This document shows positions 55,352 through 63,628 of a stretch of DNA of 64,000 nucleotides, piece after piece. Origin of the DNA: Providencia rettgeri (GTDB lineage: Bacteria > Pseudomonadota > Gammaproteobacteria > Enterobacterales > Enterobacteriaceae). The position numbers and the translations under genes are program-made. Within the stretch, counting starts at the first letter, position 1. The number at the start of each line of letters is the position of its first letter. Where the stretch lies: NCBI GenBank assembly GCA_900455085.1, contig UGTZ01000001.1:2820501-2884500 (forward strand), written 5' to 3'. The notes below the pieces were generated by a model that saw only the letters and a list, made by a program, of their open reading frames with translations, ran no database searches and was not told where the DNA came from.

Positions 55352-56290
55352 ATGACTGAACTTGTGCGGATAACTGTGAAACTAGCCAATGTGAGCAAAA
55401 GTAAAAAAATTTACCATCGAAATGACTTGCGTCAGGCTCTATCTCAATTAAGCCTCCCCCCCACGTAGGATACTTTGGTTAATATTAGCTCAGTTGAATA
55501 AAGACGATACCGGTTGTGTGGTCTATGAGGAAAATCAAGTTTTCTCTATTCATGCCAGAGAGTATGCGGCATTGTGTCAAATTGATGAATCTGTTGCTTA
55601 TAAGCAATTAAAAAAAAGGCGTTGAAGAAATAAGAACGCACTTAATGCGCGTTCAAGAATCAGAACTATTACAGCAAGGAAGAATTCGAAAAACGCAACA
55701 GGCCAAAGAGATGGAATGGTTTTATTTACCATTGCGAATTATGGTTATTATTCTGATGGTAGCGGATTTATAGAGGTTCAACTCGACCCAATAATGACGC
55801 CATTCATTTCTAAGTTGAAAGATAATTTCACAGGGCAATTTTTTATTAAGTGCTTTGAGATTACCAGATACAAATGCCAGCAAATTGTATTTACTTTTAA
55901 GAGAGTGGATCAGCAGGTGGATTCATGCTGTACAAAGAAATCGAAGTGGATGAATTAAGGGATAAATTAGGTATCTCTGATGTAAAAACATATAGTGAAT
56001 TCAAAGACTTTAAAAAATTATTCTTTCAGCGTTCAATAGGTCGAATATTAGAGGCCACCGAGTTTTCTAAAATTGAAATGGAAATAACTGAACGCAGAGC
56101 GAGAAAAGCTCACAAAGTTAGAATTGCTTATGAATTTAAAGGACAAATGGGAGAGTTAAAGGAAGCTGGTTTTATTGCAGGGCACAAGAAAAAAGACAAA
56201 CCACAGGATAAAAAAACCAATTACAACGGATGGGCCAACCGCAAATTGCAGATAAATATTCTGCTGATGAAAAAGGGCTTAAGCAAATAA
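55352..56290 (+). pseudogene. Rep_3-family plasmid replication initiator, frameshifted several times
   Basis: Pieces in order: MTELVRITVKLANVSKSKKI; PRRILWLILAQLNKDDTGC; GVEEIRTHLMRVQESELLQQ; FTIANYGYYSDGSGFIEVQL; LLSALRLPDTNASKLYLLLR; YKEIEVDELRDKLGISDVKT with FKDFKKLFFQRSIGRILEAT. This is the two-winged-helix Rep_3 layout. At least four breaks lie in homopolymers (C run near 55460, A8 near 55613, T runs near 55725 and 55840). Joined length is about 312 residues. It should bind the iterons upstream. Confidence 0.82.
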
Positions 56291-56426
56291 ATGGCCGGTA
56301 TCATGATAGGCAATCAGCAACAGCAGCTGGTTATAATTGGGATAGTTTGTGATTTGGTTTGACGTTTTTGTTATATCCCGAACATTTTTGGTTGACAGAT
56401 CATGAAAAAACCCGAAGAAAACCAAC
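56291..56426. other. Short intergenic stretch with a hairpin
   Basis: The hairpin CGAAGAAAACC (56413-56423)/GGTTTTCTTCG (56446-56456) with T-rich ends probably terminates transcription from both sides. Confidence 0.45.
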
Positions 56427-56648
56427 TTAAACACGAAAATAGGGTGGTTTTCTTCGTTTTCTCTCCTGGTCTATTTTAAATAGCATCGCGACACCGGATA
56501 AAAAAATCAGCAACAAGCTCTGTTTTTTGTCCATGAGATTATTCCCTAACCCTCCCCAACGTTGTATTAGCAGCAAATCACCGAAAAGATCAAAGCATAG
56601 CTCTGCTTCATACCAGCGGTATTTATTCTCCCATCGCCAAGTAAGCAC
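56427..56648 (-). CDS. WGR-like small plasmid protein
   Basis: A 73-residue protein (MLTWRWENKYRWYEAELCFD; FGDLLLIQRWGGLGN; RKRRKPPYFRV) of the WGR-like type often found next to plasmid replication genes. The start is GTG after GGGAGGGAA. Function unknown. Confidence 0.6.
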   Translation of the reverse strand: MLTWRWENKYRWYEAELCFDLFGDLLLIQRWGGLGNNLMDKKQSLLLIFLSGVAMLFKIDQERKRRKPPYFRV

Positions 56649-56736
56649 ATTCCCTCCCTGATTAAATAAATTGACCCTAGCCTTTTAAAATATTATACTG
56701 TATAAAAAACCCCAGTAAAAAGAGACTGAAAAAATT

Positions 56737-57838
56737 ATGGCCAAAGATAAAACTAGTTATACTCGCCCTGTAATGCCTGAAACCTCAGAAGCCAAAAGCA
56801 AAGCCCTTGATACTGCGTTAAAGGAAATTGAAAAAAACTTTGGTAAAGGCGCAATTATGAAGCTAGGCGAAAGAGCTTCATTGGATATACCCAAAATATC
56901 AAGCGGCTCTATCGGTCTTGATTTTAGCTCTCGGTGGAGGGCTTCCTCTAGGTCGAATTATTGAAATATATGGTCCTGAAGCATCAGGAAAAACCACTCT
57001 AACACTTTCAATCGTAGCACAAGCTCAAAAAGCAGGTATGCAATGTGCGTTTATTGACGCTGAACACGCCTTAGACCCGCTTTACGCAAAGAAGCTAGGG
57101 GTTGATATAGATAACCTCCTAATCTCTCAACCTGACACGGGAGAGCAAGCATTACAAATAACCGAAGCATTAACACGGTCTGGTGCTGTTGGTCTAATCA
57201 TTGTTGACTCAGTTGCAGCTTTAACACCTAAAGCTGAAATTGAAGGCGAAATAGGTGATTCGCATATGGGGCTGCAAGCTAGGATGATGAGCCAAGCTAT
57301 GCGTAAATTAGCCGGCACTATTAGCGAAACTCAAACAATGGTCGTGTTTATCAACCAAATCAGAATGAAAATAGGTGTGATGTTTGGTAACCCTGAAACC
57401 ACAACAGGCGGTAATGCTTTAAAATTCTACTCATCTGTCCGCCTTGATATTCGTCGAATTGGTAAAATTACAGGTAAAGATAAAGACGATGTGATTGGTA
57501 GTGAGACACGAGTTAAGGTTGTTAAGAACAAAGTTGCACCACCATTTAAACAAGCTGAATTTCGTTTAATTTATGGTGAAGGTATTTCTCATGAAGGTGA
57601 AATTTTACAGCTTGGTACTGATGCTAAAATTATTACTAAGTCCGGTGCTTGGTATAGTTATGGTTCTGAAAAACTCGATAATGGTAAAGATAAATCAATT
57701 CAATATCTTAAAGACCATCCAGACATTGCAAGTGAAATTGAAAAAGCAATAAGAGAAAGTCACTTCGAACCTACTTTTTCCACGCTAAAAAGTAACGAAT
57801 CAGAAGACCAAGAACCAACCTTAGCTAACGAAGAATAA
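56737..57838 (+). pseudogene. recA: Phage-borne RecA recombinase, frameshifted once
   Basis: A RecA homologue of about 366 residues. N-terminal frame: KSKALDTALKEIEKNFGKGA, then SGSIGLD. Removing one T near 56922 joins it to LALGGGLPLGRIIEIYGPEA with Walker A GPEASGKTT, Walker B LIIVDSVAAL and QAMRKLAGTI, FINQIRMKIGVMFGNPETTT. It makes homologous-pairing filaments and cleaves LexA-type repressors. It differs from typical enterobacterial RecA in its tail (ESEDQEPTLANEE). The promoter has a half SOS site (ATACTGTATAA near 56694). The bacterium should have its own recA elsewhere. Confidence 0.85.
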
Positions 57839-57841
57839 AAA

Positions 57842-57866
57842 CAAAAAGCCCGCTTTAGCGGGCTAT
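57842..57866. terminator. Terminator between recA and the next minus-strand gene
   Basis: AAGCCCGC-ttta-GCGGGCT with A's before and T-rich sequence after; it can serve both directions. Confidence 0.8.
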
Positions 57867-57871
57867 ATTTA

Positions 57872-58099
57872 TTATTTTTTTACGTCGAATGCGTAATGTA
57901 ACATGCAAAGTTTGCGGTGCTGTTCTTCGATATTGGCCTGTATTTCTAGCAAAAAATTAGCGGTTAAATTTCCTACTACATTCCCATCAAAACGATAGTT
58001 ATTTCTTAGGGTGTTAATTTCATCGGAAAGGGCTACAACCTTATCTGTTAAATTGCTGATATCTTGCAACACTTCTTTTTCTGTTTTATTTAAATTCAT
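57872..58099 (-). CDS. Small coiled-coil protein
   Basis: A 75-residue helical protein (MNLNKTEKEVLQDISNLTDK; VVALSDEINTLRNNYRFDGN). The ATG follows AAGGAA. No family is recognised. It lies between recA and hicA on the opposite strand. Confidence 0.5.
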   Translation of the reverse strand: MNLNKTEKEVLQDISNLTDKVVALSDEINTLRNNYRFDGNVVGNLTANFLLEIQANIEEQHRKLCMLHYAFDVKK

Positions 58100-58270
58100 T
58101 TTTAATTCCTTAATATTCAATGTGTTGTTTCGTTTTTGTTGTGATAAATATAGCTCCTGACTAGATAACAATCAACTTATTTTATGAATTTATTTGTTGT
58201 TTTTATCATCTTTTTTGTTGCTTTTTGGTGTGTTGTTGGTATACTTAAATGGCTGGTTAAGGAGGAAACT

Positions 58271-58453
58271 TTGAAATACAGCGAATTCCGCAGATGGCTT
58301 ATCGCGCAAGGTGCTGAATTAATCAAAGCACCAGGAGGAGGAAGCCACCGGAAAGTAAGACTAAACGGACGACAATCAGTTTTTCCCGATCATGGGTCAA
58401 AAGAAATGCCGGAACCGCTTAGAAAGAAAATAATCAAGGATTTGGGGCTGTAA
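58271..58453 (+). CDS. hicA: HicA toxin
   Basis: A 60-residue mRNA-interferase toxin of the HicA family: YSEFRRWLIAQGAELIKAPG, GGGSHRKVRL (catalytic His) and NGRQSVFPDHGSKEMP. The start is TTG after GGAGGAAACT. An open frame reaching to 58184 would add a membrane helix, which HicA proteins do not have, so it is rejected. hicB follows. Confidence 0.88.
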   Translation: MKYSEFRRWLIAQGAELIKAPGGGSHRKVRLNGRQSVFPDHGSKEMPEPLRKKIIKDLGL

Positions 58454-58478
58454 GCCCCTGCCTTTTTGGAGGTGATAG

Positions 58479-58908
58479 ATGTTTACCTATCCTGTTAAAT
58501 TAGAAAAAGACGCGGACACAGGCGCGTATATTGCCTCTTGTCGAGATCTCCCTTTGATGAACTCGGTAGGGGATGACCTTCAAGATGCATTATTTGAATC
58601 TATTTCTGGTTTAGTTACTGCGATTTCTATTGAAATGGATGAGCGTAGGCCTGTACCAACTGGATCTAAACCCGAAAAAGGAGAGCACTTAGTAACAGTT
58701 CCTGTTTTGGTTGCAATGAAAGCATCTCTTCATAATGCAATGATTGAAACTGGAACCCGTAAGGCTGAATTAGCGCGCAAAATGGGTAAAAAATCCTCAG
58801 CAAATCGACCGCCTACTTGATGCTATGCACTCTTCAAAAGTCGAGGCTGTAGAACAAGCATTATACTTGCTGAATAAGACGGTATCAGTTGACGTTGCTA
58901 ATGCTTAA
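58479..58908 (+). pseudogene. hicB: HicB antitoxin, frameshifted
   Basis: The first frame (MFTYPVKLEKDADTGAYIAS; CRDLPLMNSVGDDLQDAL) is a HicB beta-sheet domain with the XRE-like C-terminus beginning TRKAELARKMG. One base too many in AAAAAA near 58788 shifts the frame to an early stop. The corrected end is KNPQQIDRLLDAMHSS and KVEAVEQALYLLNKTV, ending at 58908 (about 143 residues). If the antitoxin were truly broken, the toxin should harm the cell, so a sequencing error or inactive toxin is likely. Confidence 0.75.
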
Positions 58909-58961
58909 ATTGTAAAACGCCTATTCCTTGAAGTGAACCCCGAAAGTTGGACAATCAACTA

Positions 58962-59729
58962 CTAGGGGTTCACTTCATCTTGGGGCGTTTTTTCTTCTGC
59001 GTAAGTCAATAATCGAGTGAAGGTCGTTGGTGTTACCCATGCAGTATCAACACTATTTATCATTTGGCTAACGTACTCTTCCGTGAATGGAATTGATAAC
59101 TTAAATTTAGTATATTGGAACTGAGCAGGATCTATTTTCTCGCCATTAGAGCTCCAACACGCATCGATAATTACATCATCATTATTTTTATTTAATTTAT
59201 AAAAATAAGTCGAATTTCCATTAGGTGTTGGATGTTCATCCATCAACAATAAAATTAATCCAATACCCCATATGGGGAGGTTTTGATAACTCCAGATATC
59301 AGCATCATTAGCTAAATCTATTAAACTAATGAATTTAGATTGGCTCAACATTCCCTTTCCACCCAAAATATTCCAACATAAGAAATAGGTGTTTTTAATG
59401 TTTTTTTCGTTATAAAAGTCCTTTTTCCTTTGGTTTATTTTTTCTTGTGATACAGGGTTACCTTCTCCAAAGTATTTTAAAGAATTATAGGCTGATCGGA
59501 GAGTGCAAAATTTAGGTTTTCCTTCGGATTCCTTACGTTTTTTGTGCCTAAATTTTTTATTTACACCTGTCGAAAAAAAACCTACAGCTACAACTAATTC
59601 CTTACACCTCTTGCATCTCAGCCTAGGCCAACCACTCCTTTCTAGCCCTCTAATAAGAGGCTCATAATCATCAAGGCCAATATATTCCCAATTGTTATTT
59701 TCGGTATAAACCTCAGCTTTTTTCATCAA
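58962..59729 (-). CDS. Unknown protein with zinc-ribbon-like cysteines
   Basis: A 255-residue protein not recognised as a known family. It has CKRCKE near residue 40 and a later FCTLRSAYNSL, which may form a zinc site together, followed by a helical basic region (KINQRKKDFYNEKN) and the hydrophobic segment LPIWGIGLILLLMDEHPTP. It is AT-rich and sits between two toxin-antitoxin pairs, a region where defence or stability genes are common. Frame intact. Confidence 0.5.
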   Translation of the reverse strand: MMKKAEVYTENNNWEYIGLDDYEPLIRGLERSGWPRLRCKRCKELVVAVGFFSTGVNKKFRHKKRKESEGKPKFCTLRSAYNSLKYFGEGNPVSQEKINQRKKDFYNEKNIKNTYFLCWNILGGKGMLSQSKFISLIDLANDADIWSYQNLPIWGIGLILLLMDEHPTPNGNSTYFYKLNKNNDDVIIDACWSSNGEKIDPAQFQYTKFKLSIPFTEEYVSQMINSVDTAWVTPTTFTRLLTYAEEKTPQDEVNP

Positions 59730-59739
59730 ATAGCTCCTG

Positions 59740-60027
59740 TTATTTTAATCGCTCACTTGCAAGGTTATAGACTTGACTTCTTTCTCGCTTGCCAACGGCA
59801 ACAACCGCAATGATAAGAACGTCATCCATGACTTGATAGACCAACCTAAAACCTGATGCACGAAGCTTTATTTTATAGCAATTCGGCATATTTTTGAGTT
59901 TGGCTGATGCTATGTGTGGATTTTCACATCGTTTAATTAGCTGTTTAGCAAATTGCGATTGGATCGTTTTATCTAATTTTTTCCACTCTTTTTCAGCATC
60001 TTTTCTAAATTTTACCGAATACATCAC
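59740..60027 (-). CDS. RelE/StbE-type toxin
   Basis: A 95-residue RelE-fold toxin: YSVKFRKDAEKEWKKLDKT, then MPNCYKIKLRASGFRLVYQV and VVAVGKRERSQVYNLASERL. It inhibits translation. It overlaps the antitoxin gene by an ATGA, which couples translation. Confidence 0.87.
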   Translation of the reverse strand: MMYSVKFRKDAEKEWKKLDKTIQSQFAKQLIKRCENPHIASAKLKNMPNCYKIKLRASGFRLVYQVMDDVLIIAVVAVGKRERSQVYNLASERLK

Positions 60028-60275
60028 AAATACTCGTTTAAATTAATATCAACAAGTGGTTGTGATTCTCGTTCTTTGACCAGATTAGCTAACTCGTTAT
60101 CATCTAAAGCATCAAGCATTTGCTCATATAACTCGGCAGGAACACAGTAAAACGCTGGCTGATTACGGTTTAGAATTGCAACGGGATATCCTAAACCAGC
60201 ATTAACGGTAGCCATTGGATTTTTTTTGAGTTCACTTACGCTTGCGCTTGTATCACTTAAGATTGTATTTGGCAT
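60024..60275 (-). CDS. Phd/StbD-type antitoxin
   Basis: An 83-residue antitoxin: SDTSASVSELKKNPMATVN, NRNQPAFYCVPAELYEQML and a C-terminal toxin-binding region DDNELANLVKERESQPLVDI. It resembles plasmid stbD. It represses its own promoter and neutralises the toxin. Confidence 0.87.
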   Translation of the reverse strand: MPNTILSDTSASVSELKKNPMATVNAGLGYPVAILNRNQPAFYCVPAELYEQMLDALDDNELANLVKERESQPLVDINLNEYL

Positions 60276-61063
60276 AATAAAAACCTTTAAAAGACCTTTT
60301 AACCGGTCTTATTGTAGGGCGTTTATAAGCTTATTCAAGCTTTTTTTAATCAGAAACCTCGAACAGTAATGCAGCTTGTCTGCGTTGCTGGGCGGGGTTT
60401 TACCCGCGGTAGCGAATCGTTTTCACATAAAAAATTGTCGATGTAAGTATATAGATATAGGAGTGAATTTATTCAGTAAGTTACCTATCAGTTTGATAGT
60501 AAAGGTTTTATTTTCATTTTTCTGTATAAAAAAACTATACATCTGTATAAAAATACTTTGCAATCTGTATAACTTTCTTTTGTACAAAATATAAAATTTT
60601 AATATTAGTCTTTGAGTTTATGAAAGAAGATTAAACAGCTAAATAAAAGATAGATTACAGATAAGATAGAAAAACCTAGTATTCATGCTGTCTAGCGCAA
60701 AAATTAATACCGCTAGGCGGTATTTGATGTAATTGATAGCGGTAATTTAATTACCGTAAAGCGGTATTACGTCTACTGCCTAGCGGTAACTTCCGAGATA
60801 AAGTTAATTTCCGAGTTAAAAGACAAGAACAGAGTAGTCGTTAAAGCAGTAATAGAAAATTATTTATATAAATCAAATTGATATGAAACTTATTATAATT
60901 TCACTTGTTATCAAAAATGATAACAAAACTCTTTAATTTAGGAGCAAGCGTTATCAAAAATGATAACAAACATGGTTGTTATCAAAAAGACGGAACATTT
61001 GCTTGACTAACTAGATAACAAACGTTAGATTTAGTCGAACAAAAGTTATCAAGAGATTGGAGC
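60276..61063. other. Non-coding control/origin-like region before the RepL-like gene
   Basis: No gene. Repeat sets: CTGTATAA at 60522, 60543 and 60565 (21-22 bp spacing, iteron-like); ACCGC/GCGGT inverted motifs at about 60708-60795; and GTTATCAAAAATGATAAC at 60907-60924 and 60950-60967 with a partial copy at 60978. The last set lies just upstream of the RepL-like gene and is probably its operator. Confidence 0.6.
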
Positions 61064-61474
61064 ATGAACTTAAAGGAACTTAACTTGGAAGATTGGCATT
61101 TAGTGCATAAAGTCACTGGAGAGTGTATCGGCATTGACATACTTAAAACTCAAGATGGTGGTTCTTTCAATAAGGTATTTTTAAATGAGCTTGCTTCAAT
61201 GATTGGCTGTACAGGTAATGGAAGTGAAAAAGTTCTTGGTTGGATTTTAAAAAATAAAAATAATCAAAATGAGATTCACGGGACGCAGCGAGAAATAGCA
61301 AAAGAAGAATCTGTTGGTGTTGCAACTGTAGCTAGGGTGTTTAAAGCACTTAAGGATAACGGTTATTTAAAACAAAAACGGTCGGGGACTTATTTACTAA
61401 ATCCATCAGTTATTCATTATGGTGGGGTTGGCAACAGATTGACTATATTAAGAATTTGGAATGATTTAATTTAA
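61064..61474 (+). CDS. RepL-like replication or regulatory protein
   Basis: A 136-residue protein with a winged helix (HGTQREIAKEESVGVATVAR; FKALKDNGYLKQKRSGTYLL) and the ending NPSVIHYGGVGNRL, which match the RepL family of plasmid replication proteins. In phage-plasmids RepL-like genes start plasmid replication. It is preceded by three GTTATCAAAA-type sites. Start ATG follows a weak GAGATTGGAGC. Confidence 0.75.
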   Translation: MNLKELNLEDWHLVHKVTGECIGIDILKTQDGGSFNKVFLNELASMIGCTGNGSEKVLGWILKNKNNQNEIHGTQREIAKEESVGVATVARVFKALKDNGYLKQKRSGTYLLNPSVIHYGGVGNRLTILRIWNDLI

Positions 61475-61548
61475 ATTAACGCTCTACGCAGGTGTACCAC
61501 CACCTGCATAGAGCTAACCCTAAACCTAACGAGACTAGGAGTAGAGCT

Positions 61549-61683
61549 ATGTCAAATAGTATCTTCCGCACGCGCATATTTGAAGCGCAAAATCACATAC
61601 TTGAACTGTTTGTTCAATCTTCACACTATTTAACCTCTCGCCAACGTGCGCGTATCCTCAAAAAAATCGGGGGTGCAGCATGA
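61549..61683 (+). CDS. Small basic protein
   Basis: A 44-residue protein (FRTRIFEAQNHILELFVQSS; TSRQRARILKKIGGAA). The ATG follows AGGAGTAGAGCT, and the stop overlaps the next start (ATGA). Function unknown. Confidence 0.55.
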   Translation: MSNSIFRTRIFEAQNHILELFVQSSHYLTSRQRARILKKIGGAA

Positions 61684-62027
61684 GATATACATATACCATA
61701 GGTGGTTTTAATCGCAATCAAGGTTCAAAACCTGACATTCGCTTTGTATGTTCTGATTGTGGTCAACCTGCGCCTAAACTTTTAAGTTATTTCTATCGTG
61801 CTCGACTTGATAATGATATCAAAGTCGATTTAGAGGCTGCTTGCGCCGAATTTGTTAAAAAAATTAACGAGGAAAAAATCACTGAGTTATTTTTCAAAGT
61901 TACAACAATCAAATCTTGCCATTCCGCTTGTTGTAATTGTGAAAATAAGCAGCTTAAAGCAAGGAGCTTCATTCTGAGTAAGTTAGAAAAATCGTTAAAT
62001 GGTAAAAATAGCGAGGTGGCAAAATGA
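61680..62027 (+). CDS. Zinc-finger-like protein of unknown function
   Basis: A 115-residue protein with CSDCGQPAPKL near residue 25 and a second cysteine group CHSACCNCENKQ near residue 80, likely to bind zinc. It overlaps both neighbours by 4 bases, so it belongs to the recombination operon. Confidence 0.6.
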   Translation: MRYTYTIGGFNRNQGSKPDIRFVCSDCGQPAPKLLSYFYRARLDNDIKVDLEAACAEFVKKINEEKITELFFKVTTIKSCHSACCNCENKQLKARSFILSKLEKSLNGKNSEVAK

Positions 62028-63628
62028 AATATTTTAAAGTGACATTTGTTTCTCAGCGTTCTCTGCATCCGGCTGGGCACTTGGTTTTTGAAACCTTTAT
62101 TGCTGCCGAAACCAAAAAAGAAGCCAAGGTATTTGCACTGGATTGGCTGAAAGAAAACCATGCTGAGAATTGCATGTATTTCAAATCACCTCGCTTGGAA
62201 GATAGTGACGAGCAGCAGTATTTAGCATCAATAGCACCTGATGCAGATTCAATAAATAAAATATCTGAAATTGATGTTTATTGCGCTTTATTAGTCATTT
62301 TTGGCATTCAAGACGAATATGACGATGACGAAATTAACGACGCCAATGATCTATTGAACACCCCAGACGACGAGCCTGAGATATACGAAAAGTATTTAGA
62401 GCTGCGCCATGACCTAGATGATGTCCTAGCGGTTAATCAGCCTAATTTAAGTATGGAGGCTATCAAAAAACTTGCGGTAGAAACGTTTGAATTGGGAAAG
62501 TCTTCCACAGAGCCTGTGAATATCCCTGTGAAAAATGAGGGTATTTGTTTGGATGCTGCCGATGAACACGAGACTTCTGTTAGATTGGTCAATAATTCAC
62601 CTTTAAATGATGACCGGGCACCAGAATTTGAGCATGTGGGGGCGGTTAATGATGCTGAACCATTAGCCAAAGTGAATACTGATTTGTTGGGGGCGTTTCC
62701 GCCAGTAAACGGGAAGATACTAAACGGCAAGGGCATGGAGATAACCATGTTAAATGACTGCCTGACAACGCTAAAGCCCAATGAAAGTCTAATTGTTAGA
62801 TGGTTAGAAAACGAAACATACCACGCTGCAGATGGTTATTCGAGCACTCAAATTCGCCTAGTTCATAACGACGGTTTGAGCGCATTGGATTGGTATAAAA
62901 ATGCACCACGAAAAGAACAGAAGGAGGGCATACTTTCTTTTGGTACAGCGGTTCACGCTGCGATTTTAGAGCCTGACAACTTTGCTAAAGAGTATGTTTG
63001 TGCACCAGAAGTAGACCTCAGAACCAAAGAAGGCAAGCAGGAATTAGCCGACTTTGAAGAGAAAGTAAAAGCTGACGGATTAATGGTCCTCAAAAAAGAT
63101 GATTTCGAGATGGTAGAGCTAATGCGAGACTCAACACTAGCTTATCCCTTGATTGCTGATTTACTGCAAACGGGCGAACCAGAACTATCAATTTTCTATC
63201 GAACCGAAGGCGGTTTGTTACTAAAAATCAGACCTGATTGGTTAGGGCTGTTTGCTGGAGTACCTTTTATCCTTGATGTAAAAACCACTGATGATGTTTT
63301 AGATTTTGGAAAATCGGTTGATAAGTTTGGTTATCACATGCAAGCAGCTTTCTACCGGATCATTGCGAGTTACGTTTTTGGTTTGGATATTGATTTCGCC
63401 TTTTGCGCAATAAGTAAGCGGTTGGAATGCGGTCGCTATCCTGTTCGCCTTGGTTTGTTGGATGACGAAGATGCCCACGAGGGTGTACTGCAGGTACAGC
63501 AAGTTATCGAAACATTAGAAACTGGTGATAACAGTATTCCATTTACTATTTTTTCACGCCCTTGGTGGGCGAAACAACGTGATAGAAAAAGCAGAGAAGC
63601 ATTAGATTCATTCGGGGGTGCGCTATGA
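62024..63628 (+). CDS. RecE-like exonuclease (exonuclease VIII family)
   Basis: A 534-residue protein. The N-terminal 210 residues are acidic and low in motifs. The C-terminal part is the PD-(D/E)XK nuclease: GILSFGTAVHAAILEPDNFA, then EPELSIFYRTEGGLLLKIRP, DWLGLFAGVPFILDVKTTDD (catalytic Asp and Lys) and GYHMQAAFYR. It digests double-strand ends to give single strands for RecT. Its stop overlaps the recT start. Confidence 0.85.
   Translation: MKYFKVTFVSQRSLHPAGHLVFETFIAAETKKEAKVFALDWLKENHAENCMYFKSPRLEDSDEQQYLASIAPDADSINKISEIDVYCALLVIFGIQDEYDDDEINDANDLLNTPDDEPEIYEKYLELRHDLDDVLAVNQPNLSMEAIKKLAVETFELGKSSTEPVNIPVKNEGICLDAADEHETSVRLVNNSPLNDDRAPEFEHVGAVNDAEPLAKVNTDLLGAFPPVNGKILNGKGMEITMLNDCLTTLKPNESLIVRWLENETYHAADGYSSTQIRLVHNDGLSALDWYKNAPRKEQKEGILSFGTAVHAAILEPDNFAKEYVCAPEVDLRTKEGKQELADFEEKVKADGLMVLKKDDFEMVELMRDSTLAYPLIADLLQTGEPELSIFYRTEGGLLLKIRPDWLGLFAGVPFILDVKTTDDVLDFGKSVDKFGYHMQAAFYRIIASYVFGLDIDFAFCAISKRLECGRYPVRLGLLDDEDAHEGVLQVQQVIETLETGDNSIPFTIFSRPWWAKQRDRKSREALDSFGGAL

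Noticed and set aside
56690..56715. Full SOS box before recA
   Set aside because: Only the left half (ACTGTATAA) fits; the right half has the wrong spacing.
58184..58270. Membrane-anchored form of HicA
   Set aside because: HicA proteins lack a membrane helix, and the TTG at 58271 has a strong ribosome site.
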